15,308 nt of DNA, taken from the NCBI GenBank assembly GCA_012513545.1, contig JAAZCB010000395.1, positions 1-15,308 on the forward strand, written 5' to 3'. Shown in pieces: positions 9,779-15,308 of this stretch. Below the pieces are notes generated by a model, which saw only the letters and a list, made by a program, of their open reading frames with translations, searched no databases and was not told the DNA's origin. Position numbers and translations under genes: made by a program. The first letter of the stretch is position 1. Each line of letters opens with the position of its first letter. This DNA comes from Clostridiaceae bacterium. GTDB lineage: Bacteria > Bacillota_A > Clostridia > Acetivibrionales > Acetivibrionaceae.

Positions 9779-9955
9779 TTTCCCGCGGTGCCACCCTAAT
9801 AGATCCAACCTGGATCCACTCTGAATCTTTAACGCAGATTTTACGTGTTTGTAATTACAAGCTCAAAAGTTGTTTTTCTCTGTTATTAGCCCGAAAGTAC
9901 TCTCAGTCACGGCACTCTCTCCCTGAAGGACTAACTGACTTAAACCTTCCAAAGT
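9734..9955 (-). ncRNA. T-box riboswitch, apparent Asn (AAC) specifier, controlling aspS-gatCAB
   Basis: The conserved T-box GGGTGGCACCGCGG lies at about 9783-9796. The UGGC bulge would pair with an acceptor end whose discriminator is G, as in tRNA(Asn). Stem I can be drawn as GAAGGTT (9943-9949) with AACTTTT (9865-9871), then the specifier internal loop, then GTTAGTCC (9928-9935) with GGGCTAAT (9885-9892), then GAGAGT/ACTTTC around the conserved GGGAGAGAG element and GTGA apical segment. The 3' side of the specifier loop (9872-9884) reads AACAGAGAAAAAC. It holds AAC (9872-9874) near the helix and GAA (9876-9878), but no GAC or GAU. Asn specificity, possibly with Glu, is inferred from this hand-drawn fold. 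The T-box identity itself is very secure. Confidence 0.9.
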
Positions 9956-9993
9956 ATTTATGGATTCTTTTCTGCCAATGAGCATTCTAAAGC

Positions 9994-10021
9994 CTTATAA
10001 TCCTATAAGCGGAAAAGTTAA
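9994..10021 (-). promoter_or_regulatory. Possible promoter of the T-box aspS-gatCAB operon
   Basis: TTAACT (10016-10021), 16-bp spacer, TATAAG (9994-9999) would start transcription near 9987, about 30 nt before Stem I. The -10 lies in a small perfect hairpin (CTTATA, loop GGAT, TATAAG; 9994-10009) that could instead belong to the end of the glnA transcript. No convincing T-rich terminator is seen between the glnA stop at 10086 and this point. The call is weak. Confidence 0.35.
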
Positions 10022-10085
10022 GTTTTTACAGATACTTCTCTTTATCATCGCTTCCATATTTATTTGCCTTTACCGCACCAATTAA

Positions 10086-12191
10086 CTAAACATTGAACAG
10101 AAGCTCAGCGTATGTTGGCATCGGCCACTTATCTTTCGATATCACAGTTTCCAGTTTATCTGCATCTTCTCTTACAGCTTCCATAGTAGGTATTACCAGT
10201 TCATAATAGCTTTCCGCCTGTTCTTTGGCATCTTTTATTGCACCAGCTTTTGCTATAATATCAGAAAGTTTATCAACATTTTCATCAAGTGAATTAGTCA
10301 GGTTGACAACCTTGGATAACAACTTAACTGCAGCAGAAGCTTTTACCTCAGCGCCTGTTGAATTAATTGCATTTATCGATTCTGACAGCTCTTTTGCAAA
10401 ACTGATTGCAACCGGTAAAATTTCTTTTTTAGCCATTGAAAGCATTGTTAATGCTTCAATATTGATTGTCTTGCTGTAGCTTTCAAGAAGTATTTCATAC
10501 CTTGATTCAATTTCTTCCTTGCTCAGAATACCATGCTTCACAAGAACCTTGACATTTTTCTCTTCAAGGAAACAAGGTATACACTTAACTGTCGATTTAA
10601 TGTTGTATAGACCTCTTCTTTCAGCTTCAGCAACCCATTCCTCAGAATAGTTGTTGCCATTGAAGATAATTCTCTTATGTGTCTTTATCACATCTGTCAA
10701 AAGGCTATTTAATGCAGAATTAAAATCATCTGCCTTTTCCAGAACATCAGCGTACTTGCTCAATACTTCAGCTACAATTGTGTTTATTACAAAGTTAGAT
10801 CCTGCAATTGAAGCCGATGACCCTAGCATCCTGAATTCAAACTTATTACCCGTAAAGGCAAAAGGAGATGTTCTGTTTCTGTCTGTAGTATCCTTCGGTA
10901 ATGTCGGTAAGCTGGAAACTCCTATTTTCAAAGTTGATGAACTGATACAGCTTTCTGCCTTGCCTTTTTCAATCTGTTCAATAATATCAGTAAGCTGATC
11001 TCCAAGGAATATTGAAACAATTGCTGGCGGTGCCTCATTAGCACCAAGTCTGTGGTCATTTCCCGGACTTGCAATAGCAAGCCTTAAGAGGTCTGCATAT
11101 TCATCAACAGCCTGAATTACTGCACAAAGGAATACAAGGAACTGTGCATTTTCATGAGGAGTACTTCCCGGCTCAAGAAGGTTTTGCCCATCATCGGTTG
11201 ACATTGACCAGTTGTTGTGCTTTCCGGAACCATTGACACCGGCAAAAGGCTTTTCATGCAACAGACAGGCCAGGCCATGCCTGATGGCTACTTTTTTCAT
11301 GATCTCCATGGTTAACTGGTTGTGGTCGGTAGCTACGTTCGAAGTTGAAAAAATAGGAGCCAGCTCATGTTGTGCAGGGGCTACCTCATTGTGCTTAGTT
11401 TTAGCTGACACGCCCAGAGCCCAAAGTTCAGCATCAAGCTCTTTCATATAGGCTGATACTCTTTCCTTTATATTTCCGAAATAATGATCTTCAAGCTCCT
11501 GTCCCTTTGGAGGCTTCGAACCGAACAACGTCCTCCCGGTCATAATCAAATCCTGACGTTTATTATAAAGCTCCCTATCCACTAGAAAATACTCCTGCTC
11601 CGGACCTACAGTGGTAATAACCTTTGTGGATTTAGTATTTCCAAACAGCTTTAATATCCTTAGTGCCTGGACATTCAACGCTTCCATCGAACGCAAAAGA
11701 GGTGTTTTCTTATCGAGAGTCTCACCGGTGTATGAGCAGAACACAGTAGGTAAATACAATGTTCCATCCTTTACAAAAGCAGGTGAAGTACAATCCCATG
11801 CGGTATATCCCCTTGCTTCAAAAGTAGCACGCAATCCGCCCGACGGGAAAGAAGATGCGTCCGGCTCACCCTTAATCAGGTCCTTTCCCGAAAACTCCAT
11901 TATTACTCTGCCGTCAGCAGTCGGAGAAATAAAAGAGTCATGTTTTTCAGCAGTAATCCCAGTCATCGGTTGAAACCAGTGAGTAAAATGTGTAGCTCCT
12001 TTTTCCAAGGCCCAATCCTTCATTGCGCTTGCAACTACTTCAGCGATATTTTCATCTAACGGCTTTCCACCCTCAATTGTTTTTTTGAGCGATTTATAAG
12101 TTGCCTTCGGAAGTCGCTCACGCATAACAGAATCATTAAAAACTTTACTTCCAAATAAATCTGCAATATTGGTCTGATTAGATTTTTCCAT
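10086..12191 (-). CDS. glnN: Glutamine synthetase type III
   Basis: Makes glutamine from glutamate, ammonia and ATP in the cytoplasm. At 701 residues it is far longer than type I enzymes (about 440-470) and matches the GlnN/GSIII family known from Bacteroides, cyanobacteria and clostridia. The GSIII-specific N-terminal part includes [16 protein letters not shown] (25-40). Catalytic motifs follow: GPEQEYF at 196-202 (metal-binding glutamates), [18 protein letters not shown] at 264-281, [10 protein letters not shown] at 320-329, [15 protein letters not shown] near 380, and [11 protein letters not shown] further on. AGGAGGG lies 8 nt before the ATG. It is transcribed alone from its own promoter with a long attenuated leader. 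GSIII lacks the adenylylation control of type I enzymes, so leader control is plausible. Confidence 0.95.
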   Translation of the reverse strand: MEKSNQTNIADLFGSKVFNDSVMRERLPKATYKSLKKTIEGGKPLDENIAEVVASAMKDWALEKGATHFTHWFQPMTGITAEKHDSFISPTADGRVIMEFSGKDLIKGEPDASSFPSGGLRATFEARGYTAWDCTSPAFVKDGTLYLPTVFCSYTGETLDKKTPLLRSMEALNVQALRILKLFGNTKSTKVITTVGPEQEYFLVDRELYNKRQDLIMTGRTLFGSKPPKGQELEDHYFGNIKERVSAYMKELDAELWALGVSAKTKHNEVAPAQHELAPIFSTSNVATDHNQLTMEIMKKVAIRHGLACLLHEKPFAGVNGSGKHNNWSMSTDDGQNLLEPGSTPHENAQFLVFLCAVIQAVDEYADLLRLAIASPGNDHRLGANEAPPAIVSIFLGDQLTDIIEQIEKGKAESCISSSTLKIGVSSLPTLPKDTTDRNRTSPFAFTGNKFEFRMLGSSASIAGSNFVINTIVAEVLSKYADVLEKADDFNSALNSLLTDVIKTHKRIIFNGNNYSEEWVAEAERRGLYNIKSTVKCIPCFLEEKNVKVLVKHGILSKEEIESRYEILLESYSKTINIEALTMLSMAKKEILPVAISFAKELSESINAINSTGAEVKASAAVKLLSKVVNLTNSLDENVDKLSDIIAKAGAIKDAKEQAESYYELVIPTMEAVREDADKLETVISKDKWPMPTYAELLFNV

Positions 12192-12336
12192 TTTGAAACC
12201 CTCCTAAAATCTACATATTATTAAACGACTTGTTTTAACATCCAGCTTTAAAACCACAGATCAGCAAGTTAATTGTTATACATTTTTATTAAGTCCGTTG
12301 AAAAAATGAAAGTTATACCTTCCAAACATTCATTTT

Positions 12337-12398
12337 AAAAAATAAAAAAAGGCTACAACTTTAATGACAGATAGAAATCCTATCATTAAAGCAGCGCC
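12337..12398 (-). terminator. Intrinsic terminator inside the glnN leader (putative attenuator)
   Basis: On the minus strand the 5' arm from 12398 (GGCGCTGCTTTAATGA) pairs with TCATTAAAGTTGTAGCC ending at 12351, with a bulged A, one mismatch and G-U pairs. The loop can form its own short stem (GATAG/CTATC). A T-tract of seven T, one A and six T follows (12350-12337). It lies about 45 nt after the predicted start and 145 nt before the gene, so it would block glnN unless prevented. Its 5' arm includes the 3' arm of the hexaloop hairpin at 12391-12406, so the two cannot form together. Confidence 0.8.
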
Positions 12399-12406
12399 TT
12401 TGCTGC
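12391..12406 (-). promoter_or_regulatory. Hexaloop hairpin overlapping the glnN leader terminator (ANTAR-like antiterminator)
   Basis: The minus-strand hairpin GCAGC-AAAGGC-GCTGC has a 5-bp GC-rich stem and a six-base loop with A at position 1 and G at position 4. This is the loop signature recognised by ANTAR-domain antiterminators such as EutV. Its 3' arm is part of the terminator 5' arm, the arrangement expected of the second hairpin in such switches. A GGAATATTCC palindrome lies 4 nt upstream, but its loop (AATATT) lacks G at position 4, so the partner hairpin is uncertain. Clostridial NitR, an ANTAR regulator of glnA and glt genes, is a plausible partner; no such gene is in the window. 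Confidence 0.6.
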
Positions 12407-12448
12407 ACGAGGAATATTCCCAATTTATTATCTCCCAACTTAAGAATT

Positions 12449-12477
12449 ATTATAATTGAAATCCTGCAAAAATGCAA
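12449..12477 (-). promoter_or_regulatory. Predicted sigma-A promoter of glnN
   Basis: TTGCAT (12472-12477), a 17-bp spacer and TATAAT (12449-12454) form a near-consensus promoter. The predicted start is about 12442, giving a leader of about 250 nt. This accounts for most of the 425-bp gap between the regulator gene and glnN, together with the leader hairpins and the TTGCAA pair upstream. In the rest of the leader (12192-12336) only a small hairpin, GTTTTAA/TTAAAAC at 12232-12254, and the ribosome binding site stand out. Confidence 0.75.
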
Positions 12478-12520
12478 TAGTTTTTTTTAAATTTATCGAA
12501 AAACATACTGAAAACAACTC

Positions 12521-12556
12521 AAATTTGCAAGGTCACAGTTTTCAAATTGCAAATTT
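12521..12556. promoter_or_regulatory. Paired TTGCAA box A, upstream of the glnN promoter
   Basis: A perfect 10-bp inverted repeat, AAATTTGCAA (12521-12530) and TTGCAAATTT (12547-12556), with 16 bases between. It holds the same TTGCAA-N16-TTGCAA core as the two sites near gltB. Its centre is about 96 bp upstream of the predicted glnN start, some 20 bp (two helical turns) further out than the equivalent site at gltB. No T-run follows on the minus strand, so it is not a convincing terminator for the regulator gene that ends at 12617. Confidence 0.55.
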
Positions 12557-12616
12557 TATTTTTACTAAAGAATACATTTTTTTAAGGGGTACCTGCTTAA
12601 GCTTGTTATCAAAGAC

Positions 12617-13516
12617 TCAGCTTTCTAATAAACTATCCTCCTCAATAATAGGTTGATAGATATCCAATTCGCAATAACTGTCGTTTGATAAGCTGGTGTC
12701 AATATATTCAAATCTTATTTGGTCAGCTGATGTAAAGCCGGAATTTGTTATCCACTTACGATATAAATGAACTAACATCCTTCCCACTTGCCTGCCCTTA
12801 ATTTTATCAGGATGAAAAAATCCTACGAAACGAAAAACAACATATTTGTGCGCCGGTATGGTAATACCCGTCATGCCTTCAGGTATAGCCTTCAAATCAG
12901 AAACCTGTATGGAAGGCATATAATAAATATACCCGTCATCATATCCTTCCCAATTTGTGTAACCTATATATACATCCGGGTTTAAAGCATTTGTAATTTT
13001 ATGCCTGTTGTTGTAAAAAAAATCACGTCCAAGCGTATTGGCAACATTATCACCGGATTTACTCAAAATCTGGTGCTGTATTCCTATTATATTGAATTTT
13101 TGCCTGAAAACATAAAAGGGTCTGTATATTACGGAGTTGTTTATTGATAGTATGTCGTTAATATTTATTTTTTCCTTAATTTCCATGGAAATCTGGTCAT
13201 ATCTCACTTTTTGAGGTGTATACCCGAATTTTTTCCTAAAAGCTCTGATATACGACTGCTCATGGTCAAATCCATACTCCATCGCTATATCAATAATTCT
13301 CATATTGGTTGATATTAGTTCATTGATACTTGAAGTAAGCTTTCGCGATTGTACATAGTCAATCAATGTTTCACCCGTAAGCGCTTTAAACATTCTGTGC
13401 AGATAATATTTTGAAATACCGGTATATATTGATATATCATCCAGGGAAATTCTTTCGTTGATATTATTTTCAATATAATTCAAACAAAGGCTTAATGCCT
13501 CTTTTGTGTTTATCAT
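12617..13516 (-). CDS. AraC-family transcriptional regulator with GyrI/Rob-like effector domain
   Basis: A 299-residue DNA-binding protein. The N-terminal 105 residues form the double helix-turn-helix of the AraC/XylS family (ISLDDISIYTGISKYYLHRMFKALTG, then IIDIAMEYGFDHEQSYIRAFRKKFGYTPQKVR). Residues from about 130 to 290 resemble the GyrI-like small-molecule binding fold found C-terminal in Rob-type regulators: the segment ITIPAHKYVVFRFVGFF and the acidic end FEYIDTS...CELDIYQPI are characteristic. The ligand is unknown. It starts at ATG 13516 with GGGAGGG as ribosome binding site. It lies between glnN and the divergent fabF, so it could act on either, or on itself; nothing in the sequence decides. 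No membrane segment or signal peptide. Confidence 0.9.
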   Translation of the reverse strand: MINTKEALSLCLNYIENNINERISLDDISIYTGISKYYLHRMFKALTGETLIDYVQSRKLTSSINELISTNMRIIDIAMEYGFDHEQSYIRAFRKKFGYTPQKVRYDQISMEIKEKININDILSINNSVIYRPFYVFRQKFNIIGIQHQILSKSGDNVANTLGRDFFYNNRHKITNALNPDVYIGYTNWEGYDDGYIYYMPSIQVSDLKAIPEGMTGITIPAHKYVVFRFVGFFHPDKIKGRQVGRMLVHLYRKWITNSGFTSADQIRFEYIDTSLSNDSYCELDIYQPIIEEDSLLES

Positions 13517-13564
13517 TCCAACCCTCCCTTAAATGAAAAAAGCAATTTCTGTTCATCCCTTAAA

Positions 13565-13593
13565 ATTATAGATGGTATTCTTTAATAAGTAAA
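13565..13593 (-). promoter_or_regulatory. Predicted promoter of the AraC-family gene
   Basis: TTTACT (13588-13593), 17-bp spacer, TATAAT (13565-13570), start predicted near 13558, about 40 nt before the gene. It overlaps the predicted fabF promoter on the other strand. An imperfect inverted repeat, GATGGTATT (13571-13579) and AATAGTATC (13592-13600), 7 of 9 positions matching, lies across both and could be an operator. Confidence 0.5.
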
Positions 13594-13610
13594 TAGTATC
13601 AATGTATAGT
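13582..13610 (+). promoter_or_regulatory. Possible promoter of fabF
   Basis: TTAATA (13582-13587), 17-bp spacer, TATAGT (13605-13610), leaving a short leader before AGGAGG (13618-13623) and the ATG at 13631. The match is modest. No FapR-type operator was recognised. Confidence 0.4.
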
Positions 13611-13630
13611 GAAAGCAGGAGGTATTATCC

Positions 13631-14869
13631 ATGAAAAGACGTGTTGTAATTACAGGGATTGGGGCCGTTACATCTTTGGGTATGGGTGCTGATAATCTTT
13701 GGAAATCCATAAAAAGTGGCAAATGCGGTATAAATGTAATCGAAAGAATTAATGTATCTGCTTTTCCTACTAAAGTCGGTGCAGAAATAAAAGATTTTGT
13801 TCCAACCGATTATATTGAAAAAAAAGAAGTTAAGAGAATGGATAGGTTCACTCAGTTCGCTATGGCAGCAACACAAATGGCTGTGGACTATTCCAAACTC
13901 AACCTGGACAAAGTCAACGGGGAGAGAATGGGTGTAATAATCGGTTCGGGTGTTGGTGGAATTGAAACAATGGAGAATCAACATAAGGTCTTGCTGGAGA
14001 GAGGTCCTGACAGGATAAGCGCACTTTTTGTTCCAATGATGATAGCCAATATGGCCACCGGTGTTATTGCCATTAAGTATGGCGCCAAGGGTTATAATGA
14101 ATGCGTGGTAACTGCTTGCGCCTCCTCTTCAAATTCAATTGGAGAAGCTTTTAAAATAATACAAAGAAATGATGCTGATATAATGATAACAGGTGGTGCA
14201 GAAGCACCTATCACAGAACTTTCTTTTGCCGGATTTTGTGCAAATAAAACAATGTCAAAAACCGAAGACCCTAACAATGCATGCAAGCCCTTCGACCTTA
14301 ACAGGGATGGTTTTGTAATGGGCGAAGGGGCAAATGTTTTAATTATTGAGGAATTGGAACACGCGTTAAACAGAGGGGCAAATATAGTTGCAGAAATCAT
14401 TGGCTATGGCTGCACAAATGACGCCTTCCACATTACAGCACCGGCTGAAGGCGGAGATGGTGGGGCAAGGTGCATGAAGATCGCTATCGAAGATGCAGGT
14501 CTGACCCCTTGTGATATTGGATATATAAATGCCCATGGAACATCTACAGATTTAAATGATAAAAATGAAACTAAAGCAATAAAAACTGTGTTTAAAGATT
14601 ATGCTTATAAGCTTCCAATCAGTTCTACCAAGTCAATGACGGGACATTTGTTAGGGGCAGCCGGAGCAGTGGAAGCTATTATTACTGCATTGGCTCTAAA
14701 GGAAAAGTTCTTACCCCCGACGATTAATTATAAAACCCCCGATCCTGAATGTGACTTGAATTACATCCCAAACGAAGGTATCCCGGCTGACATAAAGTAT
14801 GCTTTATCAAATTCCTTCGGGTTTGGAGGCCACAACGCAACTCTTGTATTTAAAGCTTTTGAAGAATAA
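13631..14869 (+). CDS. fabF: 3-oxoacyl-[acyl-carrier-protein] synthase II
   Basis: Condenses malonyl-ACP with an acyl-ACP in fatty acid chain elongation; cytoplasmic thiolase-fold enzyme of 412 residues, the usual FabF length. The Cys-His-His active site is visible as C163 (VTACASSSNSIG), H302 (NAHGTSTDLND) and H339 (KSMTGHLLGAAGA), with the conserved K334. FDLNRDGFVMGEGA and the C-terminal NSFGFGGHNATLVF are classic FabF signatures. The cysteine motif CASSSNSIG differs from the common CATGTHAIG, which hints at a divergent or second copy. It stands alone, with no acpP, fabG or fabD beside it, and is divergent from the regulator gene. It could serve a specialised acyl chain rather than bulk synthesis; that is inference. 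AGGAGG lies 7 nt before the ATG, and a hairpin follows the stop. Confidence 0.93.
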   Translation: MKRRVVITGIGAVTSLGMGADNLWKSIKSGKCGINVIERINVSAFPTKVGAEIKDFVPTDYIEKKEVKRMDRFTQFAMAATQMAVDYSKLNLDKVNGERMGVIIGSGVGGIETMENQHKVLLERGPDRISALFVPMMIANMATGVIAIKYGAKGYNECVVTACASSSNSIGEAFKIIQRNDADIMITGGAEAPITELSFAGFCANKTMSKTEDPNNACKPFDLNRDGFVMGEGANVLIIEELEHALNRGANIVAEIIGYGCTNDAFHITAPAEGGDGGARCMKIAIEDAGLTPCDIGYINAHGTSTDLNDKNETKAIKTVFKDYAYKLPISSTKSMTGHLLGAAGAVEAIITALALKEKFLPPTINYKTPDPECDLNYIPNEGIPADIKYALSNSFGFGGHNATLVFKAFEE

Positions 14870-14880
14870 CTGCTATATTT

Positions 14881-14912
14881 AAAAGCAGTTACCACATTGT
14901 TTAACTGCTTTT
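14881..14912 (+). terminator. Hairpin after fabF, probable terminator
   Basis: AAAAGCAGTTA (14881-14891) pairs perfectly with TAACTGCTTTT (14902-14912), an 11-bp stem with a 10-base loop. The T-run is inside the stem. The loop bases CCACA (14892-14896) are complementary to TGTGG (14912-14916). An earlier copy of TAACTGC at 14867-14873 can also pair with GCAGTTA, so two hairpins compete. The position directly after the fabF stop codon supports transcript termination or 3' protection. Confidence 0.6.
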
Positions 14913-14945
14913 GTGGAATCAGCACACGAATATTCAATATTTAAA

Positions 14946-14979
14946 GGAAAAGCCTGACTCTAAACAGGAGTCTATTTCC
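14946..14979. repeat. Interrupted hairpin between fabF and the decayed gene
   Basis: GGAAA (14946-14950) pairs with TTTCC (14975-14979), and GACTC (14956-14960) with GAGTC (14968-14972), around a 7-base loop, with an uneven internal loop. It may end converging transcripts from both sides, but there is no strong T-run on either strand. Nothing else is recognised between 14913 and 14997. Confidence 0.35.
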
Positions 14980-14997
14980 ACTTTGATATTTTATGGT

Positions 14998-15308
14998 TTA
15001 TATGTGTATTGAAGAATTTATGACAGAGGTTTGTGGCAAAATAACATAAGCCTCTTCATCAATCTTCTTACCGCAGTTTTCTATCAGGAAAGCGATATCT
15101 TTTATACACAGCTATAAAATTTATGGTTTATAACATATAGGGTCAATTCCTTCCGGAACGAATTGAGCAGTTGTTCAATATTTACCTGCCCGTATTTATC
15201 AAGCTTCCTCAAACACCCTTTCATCCATTATATTCAAACAGCTTATTAATCAACGGATGTACCATTTCCTTGCCTCTAAGCTCCGAACACCATCTAGCTG
15301 GAATGTTG
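14998..15308 (-). pseudogene. Decayed protein gene of unknown family, extending past the window edge
   Basis: Three consecutive minus-strand segments read like protein but lie in different frames. The first, from 15307, includes IPARWCSELRGKEMVHPL and ends at a TGA (15221-15223). The second, from 15224 to 15102, includes LRKLDKYGQVNIEQLLNSF and ends at TAA. The third, from 15105 to 14998, includes KDIAFLIENCGKKIDEEAY and ends at TAA. The joins are at 15221-15226 and 15102-15105, so at least two frameshifts are needed for one reading frame of about 100 residues here. The composition (Lys, Glu, Leu, Ile, Asn) looks like a real former protein. I do not recognise the family. The second segment could alternatively be a tiny gene starting at ATG 15224, but no ribosome binding site is convincing. 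Confidence 0.5.

Noticed and set aside
12192..12442. Glutamine riboswitch (glnA RNA) or GlnR operator in the glnN leader
   Set aside because: I could not find the conserved glutamine aptamer core or a TGTNA-N7-TNACA box. The hexaloop and terminator explain the structure better.
13625..13984. 119-codon minus-strand open frame at the start of fabF
   Set aside because: Shadow of fabF in another frame, with no ribosome binding site or family signature.
14998..15308. Insertion sequence end or transposase fragment
   Set aside because: No terminal inverted repeats, target duplication or transposase motif could be seen; only an unidentified decayed frame.
1..15308. CRISPR array, tRNA or rRNA genes, phage genes
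   Set aside because: No regularly spaced repeats, no cloverleaf-like sequence and no phage-type proteins were seen on either strand.

Overview
The window looks like chromosomal DNA from a low-GC Firmicute of class Clostridia, probably close to the cellulolytic Ruminiclostridium/Acetivibrio group. The evidence is the AT-rich intergenic DNA with strong AGGAGG-type ribosome binding sites, a type III glutamine synthetase, a T-box ahead of an aspS-gatCAB operon, and the family signatures of the proteins. The genus is an inference from gene content, not from a search.

Layout from left to right. Bases 1-4345 (minus strand) hold gltB, the large subunit of glutamate synthase, cut by the window edge at its C-terminal end. 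Bases 4346-4734 hold its promoter and a roughly 285-nt leader with two strong hairpins. Bases 4735-9708 (minus) hold the operon aspS-gatC-gatA-gatB, preceded by a T-box riboswitch (about 9734-9955). Bases 10086-12191 (minus) hold glnA of the GlnN (type III) family, with its own promoter and a leader containing an intrinsic terminator. Bases 12617-13516 (minus) hold an AraC-family regulator. It is divergent from fabF (13631-14869, plus), a 3-oxoacyl-ACP synthase II. The right end (14998-15308) holds a decayed gene on the minus strand, broken by frameshifts.

Apart from the AraC regulator, fabF and the decayed gene, the window is about glutamine and glutamate. Glutamine synthetase makes glutamine. 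GltB splits it and reduces 2-oxoglutarate to glutamate. GatCAB uses glutamine as ammonia donor to convert Asp-tRNA(Asn), and possibly Glu-tRNA(Gln), to the amidated forms, and AspRS supplies the mischarged Asp-tRNA(Asn).

The main novelty is regulatory. (1) A paired motif, TTGCAA-N16-TTGCAA, occurs exactly three times in intergenic DNA: upstream of the glnA promoter, upstream of the gltB promoter, and just before the gltB ribosome binding site. (2) Both the glnA and gltB leaders contain a terminator-like hairpin, and each also has a hairpin that can form a six-base loop with A at position 1 and G at position 4, the signature bound by ANTAR antiterminators. (3) The T-box specifier loop appears to carry AAC (Asn) with a neighbouring GAA (Glu), and no Asp codon, although the first gene is annotated as aspartyl-tRNA synthetase. 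This fits control by tRNA(Asn) of a transamidation operon.
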